A stretch of DNA of 64,000 nt from Tissierellia bacterium (GTDB taxonomy: Bacteria; Bacillota; Clostridia; Tissierellales; Tepidimicrobiaceae), in contig JAAYHX010000009.1 of NCBI GenBank assembly GCA_012735215.1, positions 1 to 64,000 of the forward strand, written 5' to 3'. The notes beneath the pieces are model-generated. The model was not told the DNA's origin. It was given only the letters and a program-made list of their open reading frames with translations, and did not search any database. This document shows positions 34,855-44,300 of the stretch, one piece after another (position 1 is the stretch's first letter; each line of letters begins with the position of its first letter). The position numbers and the translations under genes are program-made.

Positions 34855-35535
34855 ATGAGCCAGATACCAATTGATTTAAATAGGGAAAGAAAGTTCTATA
34901 AGAATACCTTTGCCAATATTTCAGAAGATAAAAGAAGGCACATATTGGAGACAGCTATCAAGGAATTTGCTGACAAGGGATACAATGGGACCAATATTAA
35001 TGTGGTGGCTAAAAAGGCTGGCATAAGTGTTGGGGCCATGTACAAGTATTTTGAGTCTAAAGAGGACTTGTTTTTGATGATTATAGATATTTGCATGCAG
35101 TTTCTAGAGGATACCTTAAGGAGGGTAATGGAATCTGATGACAGTATAATGAAGAAGGTTGAAAGGATTTTTAGGGAGATTCAAAAGACTTCCCGGGAAA
35201 GCAAGGACCTGATTTGCCTCTATAACGAGATGACTACCATAGGGAATAAGGATCTAGTAGAGAGGGTTTCTAGGGACATTGAATCCATATCAGCAAAAAC
35301 CTATGCAGAACTCATATCCAAGGGGCAGGCAAGTGGAGTGATTAGACAGGATATAGATCCAAAGTTGGGGGCCTTCTTCCTAGACAACTTGTTTATGTCA
35401 CTTCAGTTCTCCTACTCCTGTGATTATTATATGGAGAGATTTAGGACCTATTGTGGAGATGATATTGAAGAAAAGGATGAGCTTGTAATTGAAGAGATGT
35501 GCAAACTGGTAAAATCAGCTTTTTGCCCTAGCTAG
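34855..35535 (+). CDS. TetR/AcrR family transcriptional regulator
   Basis: A 226-residue repressor. The N-terminal HTH (about 25-70) reads ILETAIKEFADKGYNGTNINVV and AKKAGISVGAMYKYFESKEDLF, with the usual recognition helix and YKYF sequence. The C-terminal ligand domain is all-helical and unassigned. The ATG follows AGGAGG. It is divergent from the aminotransferase-aldolase operon and 42 bases upstream of the FGGY kinase gene in the same direction. It therefore probably controls the whole catabolic cluster from the palindrome at 34805. Confidence 0.9.
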   Translation: MSQIPIDLNRERKFYKNTFANISEDKRRHILETAIKEFADKGYNGTNINVVAKKAGISVGAMYKYFESKEDLFLMIIDICMQFLEDTLRRVMESDDSIMKKVERIFREIQKTSRESKDLICLYNEMTTIGNKDLVERVSRDIESISAKTYAELISKGQASGVIRQDIDPKLGAFFLDNLFMSLQFSYSCDYYMERFRTYCGDDIEEKDELVIEEMCKLVKSAFCPS

Positions 35536-35577
35536 GCTTATCTTTACTAGGGCAGAGAGGCTTAAAGGGGGATAATT

Positions 35578-37233
35578 ATGAATGGTAATTGGCTTGTTAT
35601 TACCTATGATGTAGGTACTACGGGAGTTAAAACCTGCCTATTTGAAATTGGTAAAACCATTAAAATGCTTTCATCTACCATGCAAGGCTATTCCCTAAAG
35701 GTCCTTGACAATGAAGGAGTAGAGCAGGACCCTAAGGAATGGTGGCAAGCCATGTGCTCTACAACCCAAAGGCTGCTAAAGGAAACAGGTCTAGACCCTT
35801 CAGAGATAAAAGGGGTCTCCTTTTGTTCCCAAATGCAGGGCTTGGTTTTAGTAGATCAGGAGGGAGAAGCTGTAAGACCTGCCATGAGCTATATGGATCA
35901 AAGGGCGCGAAAAGAGTTACAAGAAGGGCTAGCCTATGGTATACAGGTAGCTGGAAGCAATATTTTTAAGCTGATTAAGGCCTTGAGGATAACTGGTGCT
36001 GTAGCAGCCAGTGTTAAAGATCCAGTATGGAAATACAAATGGGTGGAAAAGAATGAACCAGAAAACTTCAAAAGGGTTTACAAATGGCTTGATGTTAAAG
36101 AATATCTTATCTGTAAGCTGACGGGAGAGTTTGTAATGACTGAGGATTCAGCCTTTGCAACCTTGCTCTATGATATCAGAAAGGGGAAAGAGGGATGGAG
36201 TAATGAAATTTGCAAAATGTATGGAGTAAATATTGAACACTTGCCAAGGATTATCAAATCAACAGATAAAGTGGGAGGGATTACTAAAGAAGCGGCAGCC
36301 CAGATAGGATTAAAGGAAGGAACTCCTGTATTTGGGGGAGGAGGGGATGCTTCCCTAATTGGAGTGGGTGCTGGAGCTACTGAGCTTGGAGACACCCATG
36401 TTTATCTAGGTACTTCTGGCTGGGTATCAACTGTTGTTGATAGGAGCATGGTAGATACTTCTGCTAGAATAGCTGCCATTGTAGGAGCTCAGTCTGGAAA
36501 ATACAATTACTTTACCGAACTGGAAACTGCAGGCAAATGCCTTGAATGGGTAAAGGATCATCTTGCCCTAGATGAAATAAACATTTATCTTGAAAAAATA
36601 GATGTTGTCCAGTCCAAGGAAAGCGTGTATACTAGCCTATACGATTACATGTCAGAAGTTATCGATTCCATACCTGCGGGTTCGGGTGGGGTTATATTTA
36701 CTCCTTGGCTACATGGCAATAGATGTCCCTTTGAAGATCCCAATGCAAGAGGAATTTTCTTTAATATTAGTCTAGAGACTGGGAAAACAGAGCTGATAAG
36801 AGCAGTAGTAGAGGGAGTATGCTTTCACATACGCTGGTTTTTGGAAACCCAAGAAAAGAAAGTAAGGACCTCTAAGGTTATCCGCTTGGTTGGGGGAGGG
36901 GCCTTATCTGAGGTTACCTGTCAAATACTATCTGATTGTACTGGTAGAATAATTGAAACTGTAGACAGTCCACAGAATGTTGGTGCCGTAGGAGCCTGTG
37001 CAGTTGTAGCAGTAGGCCTTGGAATAATAGATGACCTTAGTGTGGCAAAGAAACTAATATTGCCTAATAAAACCTTTAAACCTAATGTGTACAATAAGCC
37101 TGTATACGATAAAAACTACCATGTCTTTAAAAGGCTCTATAAGTCAAACAAGAAGAATTTTGCCCTTTTAAATGGTAATATAATATCCCAGCAATCACAA
37201 ATACCTAAACAGGGAGTCTTGACAGGAAATTAA
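35578..37233 (+). CDS. FGGY-family carbohydrate kinase (xylulokinase-like)
   Basis: A 551-residue sugar kinase of the FGGY type, with two actin-like halves. The first phosphate loop is TYDVGTTGVKTCLF (about 9-22), followed by GVSFCSQMQGLVLVD and SYMDQRA (catalytic Asp near 112). The second half has GGGGDASLIGVGAG (about 257), YLGTSGW and VRLVGGGALSEVTCQILSD. Xylulokinase, or a kinase for a related ketose or polyol, is the best guess. It follows tetR closely. A kinase making a ketose phosphate would feed the class II aldolase encoded across the divergent promoter. Confidence 0.85.
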   Translation: MNGNWLVITYDVGTTGVKTCLFEIGKTIKMLSSTMQGYSLKVLDNEGVEQDPKEWWQAMCSTTQRLLKETGLDPSEIKGVSFCSQMQGLVLVDQEGEAVRPAMSYMDQRARKELQEGLAYGIQVAGSNIFKLIKALRITGAVAASVKDPVWKYKWVEKNEPENFKRVYKWLDVKEYLICKLTGEFVMTEDSAFATLLYDIRKGKEGWSNEICKMYGVNIEHLPRIIKSTDKVGGITKEAAAQIGLKEGTPVFGGGGDASLIGVGAGATELGDTHVYLGTSGWVSTVVDRSMVDTSARIAAIVGAQSGKYNYFTELETAGKCLEWVKDHLALDEINIYLEKIDVVQSKESVYTSLYDYMSEVIDSIPAGSGGVIFTPWLHGNRCPFEDPNARGIFFNISLETGKTELIRAVVEGVCFHIRWFLETQEKKVRTSKVIRLVGGGALSEVTCQILSDCTGRIIETVDSPQNVGAVGACAVVAVGLGIIDDLSVAKKLILPNKTFKPNVYNKPVYDKNYHVFKRLYKSNKKNFALLNGNIISQQSQIPKQGVLTGN

Positions 37234-37380
37234 AAGACTAAAAAAAACAGTTGGAAATTAGTTATGCTTATAAATAATAACCATATAATATTGGAAATAA
37301 TGATAAAATATAATTACTAGTTGTTTCATGCTTGTAGATTTATCTGAAACAAATAAATATTATTTTCAAGGAGGGGAAAA

Positions 37381-37866
37381 ATGAAAAACAAAATATTAGC
37401 ATTAATATTAGTAATTGGAATCATTTTTTTCCTAACAGCATGTAAACAGGACAAAAATGTATTATTACCTCCAGAAGAGGATGAAACCTTAACTTTCAAA
37501 TTTACAAATTTAATTTACCAAAATGATGAAAGTACATCATATTCTATCGGGGGAGTTGGTTCTCAATTTACTTTTTCTAAGGACACCCTTATTGTCGAAG
37601 ACGATGGAGAAGTTAAAACCTATGAAATATCTTATGATGAGGTACCTTTAACAATAGAAGAATTTACAAAGCAATTTACTAAAAATAACCAAATCCCTGA
37701 TATATCCTCTTATGATAATACTGTCCAGTACAATCTATGTACATCTACTAATGATTCACCAGGATATAGACTATACATATTAGATGATCAATATTGGATT
37801 GGTACATTATATAAAAACTATATATGGAGGATTGTTTCTGTAGATTTAGTTAATGAAGAACTTTAA
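37381..37866 (+). CDS. Small lipoprotein of unknown function
   Basis: A 161-residue protein with a clear lipoprotein signal: Met-Lys-Asn-Lys, a hydrophobic stretch ILALILVIGIIFF, and lipobox LTAC with Cys at 21. The mature part is acidic and has no motif I recognise; it contains a YSIGGVGSQFTFSKDTLIVEDDGEVKTYEISY segment suggestive of a small beta-rich domain. The ATG follows AAGGAGG. It is probably anchored to the outer face of the membrane and appears monocistronic. Confidence 0.75.
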   Translation: MKNKILALILVIGIIFFLTACKQDKNVLLPPEEDETLTFKFTNLIYQNDESTSYSIGGVGSQFTFSKDTLIVEDDGEVKTYEISYDEVPLTIEEFTKQFTKNNQIPDISSYDNTVQYNLCTSTNDSPGYRLYILDDQYWIGTLYKNYIWRIVSVDLVNEEL

Positions 37867-37898
37867 TATGGCAGTTTACTACCATTGACCATAACATG

Positions 37899-37925
37899 GA
37901 AGGGGCTGTTTCAAAATAGTAAACC
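37899..37925. mobile_element. Sequence resembling a lone insertion-sequence end
   Basis: GGGGCTGTTTCAAAATAG and the following bases resemble the terminal inverted repeats of IS1182-type elements as I remember them. No matching opposite end or transposase is present nearby, so at most this is a scar. Confidence 0.25.
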
Positions 37926-37932
37926 TATAAAG

Positions 37933-37971
37933 AAAAACAGGTCATAGAGCGCTAGCTCAAAGACCTGTTTT
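37933..37971 (+). terminator. Intrinsic terminator or structured hairpin
   Basis: AAAACAGGTC (37934-37943) and GACCTGTTTT (37962-37971) are perfect arms. A second small stem, GAGC-GCTA-GCTC, lies inside. It is downstream of the lipoprotein gene. Confidence 0.65.
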
Positions 37972-38083
37972 CTAGTATAATTTAACTACCATGAATAACT
38001 AAACTAGAGTAAATCGTAAATAAAGATCAAAAAAATGCAACTAACTTTTAGTTTTTCATAGTAAGAAGATTCTTATTGGTTGC

Positions 38084-38743
38084 TTAAATATATTTCTCTA
38101 AACTTTCCCTATCCAATATGACAATCTTTCTATGGCCAATTTGCTTAATTAAGCCTCTATCCTGAAAATAGGATAGCTTTCTGCTTAAGGTTTCCTGACT
38201 CATGCCCATATAGGAGGCCAGATCCCTCTTGCTGATATCCAGATTGATTTCCCCCTTTTCATCAGCTAAGTCCAAGAGGGTTTGTACAATTCTTGTTTCC
38301 ACATCACTAGCCCCTAGCTTCTCTATTAGGTTTTCAGCCTTTTTCAGCCTGGTACTAAGTTCTTCCAATACCTTAAAGGCTATAGTGGGATATTTTCCCA
38401 TGATTTCCTTAAGCTTATCCCCATCTATAATGCAGACAGTGGTATCTTCCAAGGCTTCTGCATTGTTGGTTATGGGTTCGTCGTTGAAAAGGGATAGCTC
38501 TCCCATAAAGTCTCCAGGGCCTATTATGCTTATGACCTGCTCCTTGCCGGAAGCTGATATTCTAGTTATTTTAACCTTGCCCTTATGGATTACATAGAGC
38601 TTCTTTTGCTTTTCTCCAGCTATATAGACCATTTCTCCTTTTTGGTAGGTTTTGCTGATGGTTATGCTCGCTACCTCCATCATCTCATCATAGGTTAAGG
38701 TACTGAATATGGGAACCATTTGAATGCATGTTTTAGCTGACAT
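38084..38743 (-). CDS. Crp/Fnr family transcriptional regulator
   Basis: A 219-residue regulator with a cyclic-nucleotide-binding-like barrel (about 12-125: EKQKKLYVIHKGKVKITRI, GPGDFMGELSLFNDEPITNNAEAL), a dimer helix, and a winged HTH (about 150-219). The recognition helix is SQETLSRKLSYFQ, with Glu184, Ser187 and Arg188 in the same spacing as the FNR residues that read TTGA. There is no N-terminal cysteine cluster (only Cys6 and Cys104), so it is not an Fe-S FNR; it may sense haem, NO or a small ligand. The TTGAC-N4-GTCAA site at 29972 is a plausible target. It is divergent from the radical SAM gene. Confidence 0.88.
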   Translation of the reverse strand: MSAKTCIQMVPIFSTLTYDEMMEVASITISKTYQKGEMVYIAGEKQKKLYVIHKGKVKITRISASGKEQVISIIGPGDFMGELSLFNDEPITNNAEALEDTTVCIIDGDKLKEIMGKYPTIAFKVLEELSTRLKKAENLIEKLGASDVETRIVQTLLDLADEKGEINLDISKRDLASYMGMSQETLSRKLSYFQDRGLIKQIGHRKIVILDRESLEKYI

Positions 38744-38843
38744 ATCTCCACTCCGTTTCTTAGGTAAATACTATTATTATATTACCCACTTACTAGACCA
38801 TATTGTATAATATTATATAAGATTTTTATGAAGGAGCCAATCT

Positions 38844-39770
38844 ATGTGGGGAAATAAAAGATATCATACTTTGAACTATGAAATGAGAAAGACCTTTGGA
38901 CAAAAGGTAATTAAATTGTCCTTAGACGGTGGGTTTACATGTCCTAACAGGGATGGTAGGGTTGGAAGTAGGGGCTGTATATTTTGCGGAGAAGAAGGTT
39001 CAGGAGAGTTTGCTGCCTCCAGGTGTTTGAGTATAAGGGAACAGATAGATGAGCAAAAACGTCTCCTGTCACCAAAGTGGAATACAGATAAGCATATAGC
39101 CTATTTCCAGAACTTCACCAACACCTACTCTTCCTATACGGATTTGAAGGATAAGTACTATGAAGCCCTATCACAAGAAGGAATAGTGGGTTTAGCCATA
39201 GCAACAAGGCCTGATTGTCTTCCAGAGGACATTTTAGATTTGTTGGAGGAGCTAAACCAAAAGACCTACCTATGGGTAGAGCTAGGCCTTCAAACCATAC
39301 ATGAAAGGACTTCTAAGTTCATTAGAAGGGGCTATCCCCTGGAAACCTATGATAAGGCTGTAGAGGAACTTAAGAAGAGAAAAATAAAGGTGGTTACCCA
39401 TCTGATCTTTGGGCTGCCTAATGAGTCTAGAGAGGATATGCTTGAGTCAGTTAAATATGTGGCCAATACCAAGACCTGGGGTATAAAATTCCATCTTCTA
39501 TATATACAAAAGGGAACGGACCTGTATCATTACTATTTAAAAAATCCCTTTCCCCTATTGTCTAGGGATGAATATATATCTTTGGTAGTAGATGGATTAG
39601 AGTATCTTCCTCCTAATATGGTGGTCCACAGGGTAACGGGAGATGGAAAGAAGGAGTTACTATATGAACCAAAATGGAGCTTGGATAAGCTGAGGGTACT
39701 ATCAGGCATTGATAGGGAACTTATGATGAGGAATTCATATCAGGGAAAGAAATGGGGCTTATCCTATTAA
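38844..39770 (+). CDS. TIGR01212-family radical SAM protein (YhcC-like)
   Basis: A 308-residue radical SAM enzyme. The cluster motif has the elongated form typical of this family: FTCPNRDGRVGSRGCIFCGEEG (Cys near 32, 43 and 46). Other landmarks are YFQNFTNTYSSY, LAIATRPDCLPEDILDLL, WVELGLQTIHERT and HLIFGLPNESREDML. The reaction is unknown; Elp3-like relatives suggest tRNA or small-molecule modification. It is monocistronic, and its stop codon overlaps the proposed -35 region of the first LysM gene. Confidence 0.9.
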   Translation: MWGNKRYHTLNYEMRKTFGQKVIKLSLDGGFTCPNRDGRVGSRGCIFCGEEGSGEFAASRCLSIREQIDEQKRLLSPKWNTDKHIAYFQNFTNTYSSYTDLKDKYYEALSQEGIVGLAIATRPDCLPEDILDLLEELNQKTYLWVELGLQTIHERTSKFIRRGYPLETYDKAVEELKKRKIKVVTHLIFGLPNESREDMLESVKYVANTKTWGIKFHLLYIQKGTDLYHYYLKNPFPLLSRDEYISLVVDGLEYLPPNMVVHRVTGDGKKELLYEPKWSLDKLRVLSGIDRELMMRNSYQGKKWGLSY

Positions 39771-39797
39771 CAAATGATCTCCTTTCTGCATATTATG
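39770..39797 (+). promoter_or_regulatory. Candidate sigma-K-type promoter of LysM gene 1
   Basis: AC (39770-39771), exactly 17 bases, then CATATTATG (39789-39797) match the sigma-K pattern AC-N17-CATANNNTA except for the last base. The second LysM gene has the same arrangement. Confidence 0.5.
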
Positions 39798-39833
39798 TAG
39801 TGCAAACAAAATATGTATGAAAGGAGATTAATT

Positions 39834-40376
39834 ATGCAAGAAGAATATAGAGTAGAACAACGCTGCCCACAAGGTAGCTTTGCTTATACTATAAGACCAG
39901 GAGATACCCTATTTTTGCTTGCCCAAAGATTCAATACTACAGTGGCAGCAATTCAAAGACTAAATCCAGGAATAGACCCAAACAACTTAAGAATTGGTCA
40001 GGTAATATGTATACCAGGAGCAATTCCACCACCATTGCCACCCTGTGAAAATGGATTTTACTATACAATAGTGGCAGGAGATACCCTCTTCTTACTAGCT
40101 CAGAGGTTTGGAGTAAGTGTAGATGCAATCATCAGAGCAAATCCAGGTATTGATCCAAACAATTTAAGAATAGGTCAAACAATTTGCATCCCAAGAGCTG
40201 TTACTCCAATTCCACCTTGTCCAAATGGATTCTACTATTCTGTAAGGCAAGGGGATACCCTATTCCTAATAGCACAACGATATAATGTAAGCTTACAGGC
40301 CCTAATAAATGCAAACCCAGGAATAGACCCAAACAACTTAAGAATTGGTCAGATAATCTGTGTACCAACTTTCTAG
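39834..40376 (+). CDS. Protein of three LysM domains, probable spore-layer protein
   Basis: A 180-residue protein made almost wholly of three LysM repeats of about 55 residues joined by Pro-rich links. Each reads like YTIRPGDTLFLLAQRFNTTVAAI then NPGIDPNNLRIGQVICIP. LysM binds N-acetylglucosamine in peptidoglycan. There is no signal peptide or catalytic domain. ATG at 39834 follows AAAGGAG. A cytoplasmic LysM protein makes sense in the mother cell of a sporulating bacterium, as with SafA-type coat/cortex proteins, and the promoter looks like sigma-K. Confidence 0.85.
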   Translation: MQEEYRVEQRCPQGSFAYTIRPGDTLFLLAQRFNTTVAAIQRLNPGIDPNNLRIGQVICIPGAIPPPLPPCENGFYYTIVAGDTLFLLAQRFGVSVDAIIRANPGIDPNNLRIGQTICIPRAVTPIPPCPNGFYYSVRQGDTLFLIAQRYNVSLQALINANPGIDPNNLRIGQIICVPTF

Positions 40377-40379
40377 TAT

Positions 40380-40408
40380 AAGAGAGCTGTTTTGCTCTCT
40401 TTTTTTTA
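40380..40408 (+). terminator. Intrinsic terminator between the LysM twins
   Basis: AGAGAGC (40381-40387) and GCTCTCT (40394-40400) pair around six bases and are followed by TTTTTTT. Confidence 0.88.
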
Positions 40409-40436
40409 ACATAAGGACCACCTTCTGCATATTATA
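40409..40436 (+). promoter_or_regulatory. Candidate sigma-K-type promoter of LysM gene 2
   Basis: AC (40409-40410), 17 bases, then CATATTATA (40428-40436) is a full match to AC-N17-CATANNNTA. Confidence 0.55.
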
Positions 40437-40471
40437 TATTGCAAAATATAGTATAAAGGAAGGTGAAAGAT

Positions 40472-41047
40472 GTGACAGACAAACATCATGACAAACATCC
40501 AGATAGTAAAAGATGCCCTGCTGGTAGTTTCCCATATACCATTCAGTCAGGAGATACCCTATACTTCCTAGCTATTAGATACAATACTACCGTTGAGGCA
40601 ATAATGAAGTTAAATCCAGGAATAGATCCAAACAACCTACAAATTGGTCAGGTAATATGTATTCCAGACAAAGGAGTTTCACCAATGCCACCATGTCCTA
40701 ATGGCTTCTACTATACCATAAGGGCAGGAGATACCCTATTTTTACTTTCCCAGAGATTTGGAGTAAGTGTAGATGCAATCATCAGAGCAAATCCGGGCAT
40801 TGAGCCAAACAACCTACAAATTGGTCAGGTAATATGCATACCTGTGCATCAAAGACCAGAAATGCCACCATGCCCCTATGGAGTTTACTACACTATTAAG
40901 CCAGGAGATACCTTCTATCTAATAGCCCAAAGATTCTGTATAAGTGTTCAGGAATTAATGAGTGCAAATCCTGGAGTGGATCCAAATAACCTTATGATTG
41001 GTCAGGTAATCTGTATACCAAAGAGGTGTGTAATATACTGCTATTAG
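40472..41047 (+). CDS. Protein of three LysM domains, paralog of the upstream gene
   Basis: A 191-residue protein with a His/Asp-rich N-terminus (TDKHHDKHPDSKRCP) followed by three LysM repeats (YTIQSGDTLYFLAIRYNTTVEAI, YTIRAGDTLFLLSQRFGVSVDAI, YTIKPGDTFYLIAQRFCISVQEL), each ending in NPGxxPNNLxIGQVICIP. GTG at 40472 is best spaced from GGAAGG. It is a tandem duplicate of the gene at 39834, separated by a terminator, and has its own sigma-K-like promoter. The role in the spore layer is inferred. Confidence 0.83.
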   Translation: MTDKHHDKHPDSKRCPAGSFPYTIQSGDTLYFLAIRYNTTVEAIMKLNPGIDPNNLQIGQVICIPDKGVSPMPPCPNGFYYTIRAGDTLFLLSQRFGVSVDAIIRANPGIEPNNLQIGQVICIPVHQRPEMPPCPYGVYYTIKPGDTFYLIAQRFCISVQELMSANPGVDPNNLMIGQVICIPKRCVIYCY

Positions 41048-41048
41048 A

Positions 41049-41076
41049 AAAAAGGCCCATGAAAATGGGCTTTTGT
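41049..41076 (+). terminator. Intrinsic terminator
   Basis: AAAGGCCCAT and ATGGGCTTTT pair around GAAA with one bulge and are followed by a T-rich run, just after the second LysM gene. Confidence 0.75.
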
Positions 41077-41270
41077 TTTTCTTGTGACCTATAAGTTAGT
41101 TTAAGAAATTAATAAAAGTTCATCAAGTGGAATAAATATATTTAAGTCCACTATTAAGACAGATTTTTATCATTAAATAAATATGTAGTATAATATACAT
41201 AAAGCAAGGGTGTAAATCTATTAATGAGTATTTTACAGAACAATAGGGCTATTGTTGGTATTTGCAGCAT

Positions 41271-41299
41271 TTGTAATTAATATTCAACTGTGCTATAAT
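41271..41299 (+). promoter_or_regulatory. Probable vegetative promoter of the activase gene
   Basis: TTGTAA (41271-41276) and TATAAT (41294-41299) are exactly 17 bases apart, about 82 bases before the start. The rest of the 41077-41381 gap shows no gene. Confidence 0.6.
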
Positions 41300-41352
41300 T
41301 CTTTTAATCTAGTTAGTTTAGTGTATAGAATAAAGTTAGTCTATAAAAAGAT

Positions 41353-41381
41353 GAGGGGGAAAGCAGTTTTTCTGCACTGAT
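41353..41381 (+). promoter_or_regulatory. Ribosome binding site set back by a small hairpin
   Basis: GAGGGGG (41353-41359) lies 22 bases before the ATG at 41382, too far for normal use. GCAG-TTTTT-CTGC (41363-41375) between them can fold and bring the effective distance to about nine bases. Confidence 0.45.
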
Positions 41382-44300
41382 ATGATTAACATACGTTTAG
41401 GATTAGATGTAGGTTCTACTACAGTTAAACTAGTAGCTTTAAATTCATACCATAAAATAGTGCACAGTGTTTACAGAAGACATTACTCTGATGTAAAAAA
41501 CTGTGTTAAGGAAGTACTGGCTGAAGCCTATAAGAGATTCAAAAATGAAGTTGTAACCATCATGGTTACTGGTTCAGGAGGGCTAGCTGTTCATAAATGG
41601 TTGAGAATACCCTTTATACAGGAAGTAGTAGCTTCCACCACTGCCATAAGAAAGTTTATACCTGAAACAGATGTAGCCATTGAGCTAGGTGGAGAAGATG
41701 CTAAGATAACCTATCTAGCAGGAAATGTGGAGCAGAGGATGAATAGCATCTGTGCAGGAGGTACTGGAGCTTTTATTGATCAAATGGCTTCTTTACTTGA
41801 AACGGATGCTGAGGGGCTAAATAAGCTGGCTCTAAAACATGAATCCATATATTCAATAGCTTCAAGATGTGGTGTATTTGCAAAAACAGATGTACAAGCT
41901 CTAATAAATCAAGGAGTTTCCAAGGAGGATATAGCGGCCTCGGTTTTCCAATCTGTAGTTAACCAAACTATATCTAATCTAGCCTGTGGAAGGCCAATAA
42001 GGGGAAAGATTGCCTTCTTAGGTGGTCCTTTGTACTTCCTATCAGGCCTAAGGGACAGATTTATAAAAACCCTCCGATTGAAGGAGGATGAAATAATATT
42101 TCCTGAAAACTCTCAACTATATGTGGCTATAGGTGCAGCAATTGCATCAGAAGAAGAAAAGCCCATAAGGTTTGAGGAGTTAAAAAATAGGGTGGAAGAC
42201 TTTAAGAGGCCTATAGAGTCAGAAATAGAAAAAATAAGGCCCTTATTTTACAACCAAGAAGAATTGGATGAGTTTAAGAGAGAACATGAAACCAACAAGA
42301 TGTCCTACAAGGATATATCTATACATAAAGGTAAGGCCTTTCTTGGAATTGATGCAGGCTCAACTACCACTAAGGTAGTTTTGATAGATGAGGATAACAA
42401 TATACTATATACTTACTATGGGAACAACAAGGGGAAACCCTTAGATTTAACTGTGAAGATTTTAAAGGATATTTATGATAAGCTGCCAGAGGGACAGAGA
42501 ATAACCTATTCTGCAATTACTGGATATGGAGAGGAATTTATAAAAGCTGCCCTTCGCATTGATACAGGGGAAGTGGAAACTATTGCCCACTATAAGGCAG
42601 CACTGTTTTTCCAACCGGAAGTGGACTTCATCCTCGATATTGGCGGGCAGGATATGAAGTGTATGAAGATAAAGGATGGAGTAATTGACAGTATATTCTT
42701 AAATGAGGCTTGCTCATCAGGCTGTGGCTCCTTTTTAGAGACCTTTGCCCATTCGGTAAACATGACAGTGGAAGAGTTTCAAAACAAGGGACTTTTGGCT
42801 GATAATCCTGTAGATTTAGGTTCCCGCTGTACTGTATTTATGAATTCAAAGGTAAAGCAGGCCCAAAAGGAAGGGGCTACTGTTGGAGATATAGCGGCAG
42901 GTCTGTCCTATTCTGTAATAAGGAATGCACTGCAAAAGGTAATAAAGATAAGGGACCCTAAGGAATTAGGTGAAAATATAGTAGTTCAGGGTGGTACCTT
43001 CCATGGAGATGCCATAGTAAGAAGCTTTGAGCTTCTTTCAGGTAGGAAGGTGGTAAGGCCAGAGATTCCTGGACTTATGGGAGCCCTAGGAGCGGCACTA
43101 ATAGCCAAGGAAAGATATGAAGAAGGGAAAGAATCCACCATCCTTACTAAGGGGGACTTGGATAACTTCTCCTATACTACTAAAAAAGCTAGGTGTGGCC
43201 GCTGTGGCAACAACTGTTTATTGACCATCAATATATTTGAGGATAATAAAAGATATATTACTGGAAACAGATGCGAAAAGGGGGCAGGAATAGACAAGGA
43301 TAGGGAAGAGATTCCCAACCTGTTTGAATATAAATATAGAAGGCTTTTTGATTATGAACCTTTAAGGGCAGAAGAGGCTAAAAGAGGGACAGTAGGGATA
43401 CCAAGGGTCCTTAACATGTATGAACACTACCCCTTTTGGCATACCTTCTTTACTGAATTAGGATTTAGGGTAGAGCTGTCTTCTGAGTCCACCAGAGAAA
43501 CTTATGAAAAGGGAATTAGCTCCATACCTAGTGAAACAGCATGCTATCCAGCTAAGATTTCCCATGGCCATATAATGAGCCTGATTGAGAGGGGAGTTAA
43601 ATTCATATTCTATCCATCCATATTCTTTGACAAGAAGGAGGACCAAGAAGCGGATAACCATCTAAACTGTCCTGTAGTAATAGGCTATCCTGATGTTCTG
43701 AAGTTGAATATAGAAGAAATAGAAAAGAATAATATCACTTACATGAATCCCTTCTTAAGCTTTGACGATAAAGAGGGATTGAAAAAGAGGCTGTATGATG
43801 AGTTTAAGGAGTTTGGCATTACTCAGAAAGAAATCAGGGAGGCAGTAGACAAGGCCTGGGCTGAGAGGATGAGGTTTAAGGAGGATATAGAGAAAAAGGG
43901 AGAAGAAACCCTAAGATATATTGAGGAAAAGGGAATAAAGGGAATTGTGGTGGCAGGTAGGCCCTATCATCTGGATAAGGCTATAAACCACGGCATTCCC
44001 CAACTGATTGCTTCTCTGGGCATGGCTGTCTTAACTGAGGACTCAATAGCCCACCTAGGTAAGACAGAAAGACCTATTAGAGCCTTAGACCAGTGGGTAT
44101 ACCATGCAAGGCTATATAGGGCAGCTAACTTTGTTGCCAAGAATGAGAATCTAGAGTTAGTACAGCTCAACTCCTTTGGTTGTGGATTAGATGCCATAAC
44201 CACAGATCAGGTGGAGGAGATTTTAAACAGGTACGGGAAGATATATACTGTGCTTAAGATAGATGAAGTTAGCAACTTAGGGGCTGCAAAGATAAGGTTA

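Noticed and set aside
38084-38743. A classical oxygen-sensing FNR
   Set aside because: The protein lacks the cysteine cluster needed for the Fe-S centre, so only the Crp/Fnr superfamily is claimed.
39900-41030. Evenly spaced DNA repeats (AATCCAGG..ATAGA..CCAAACAAC type), at first like a CRISPR array
   Set aside because: They encode the NPGIDPNNL segment of LysM domains, keep the reading frame, and differ mainly at third positions.
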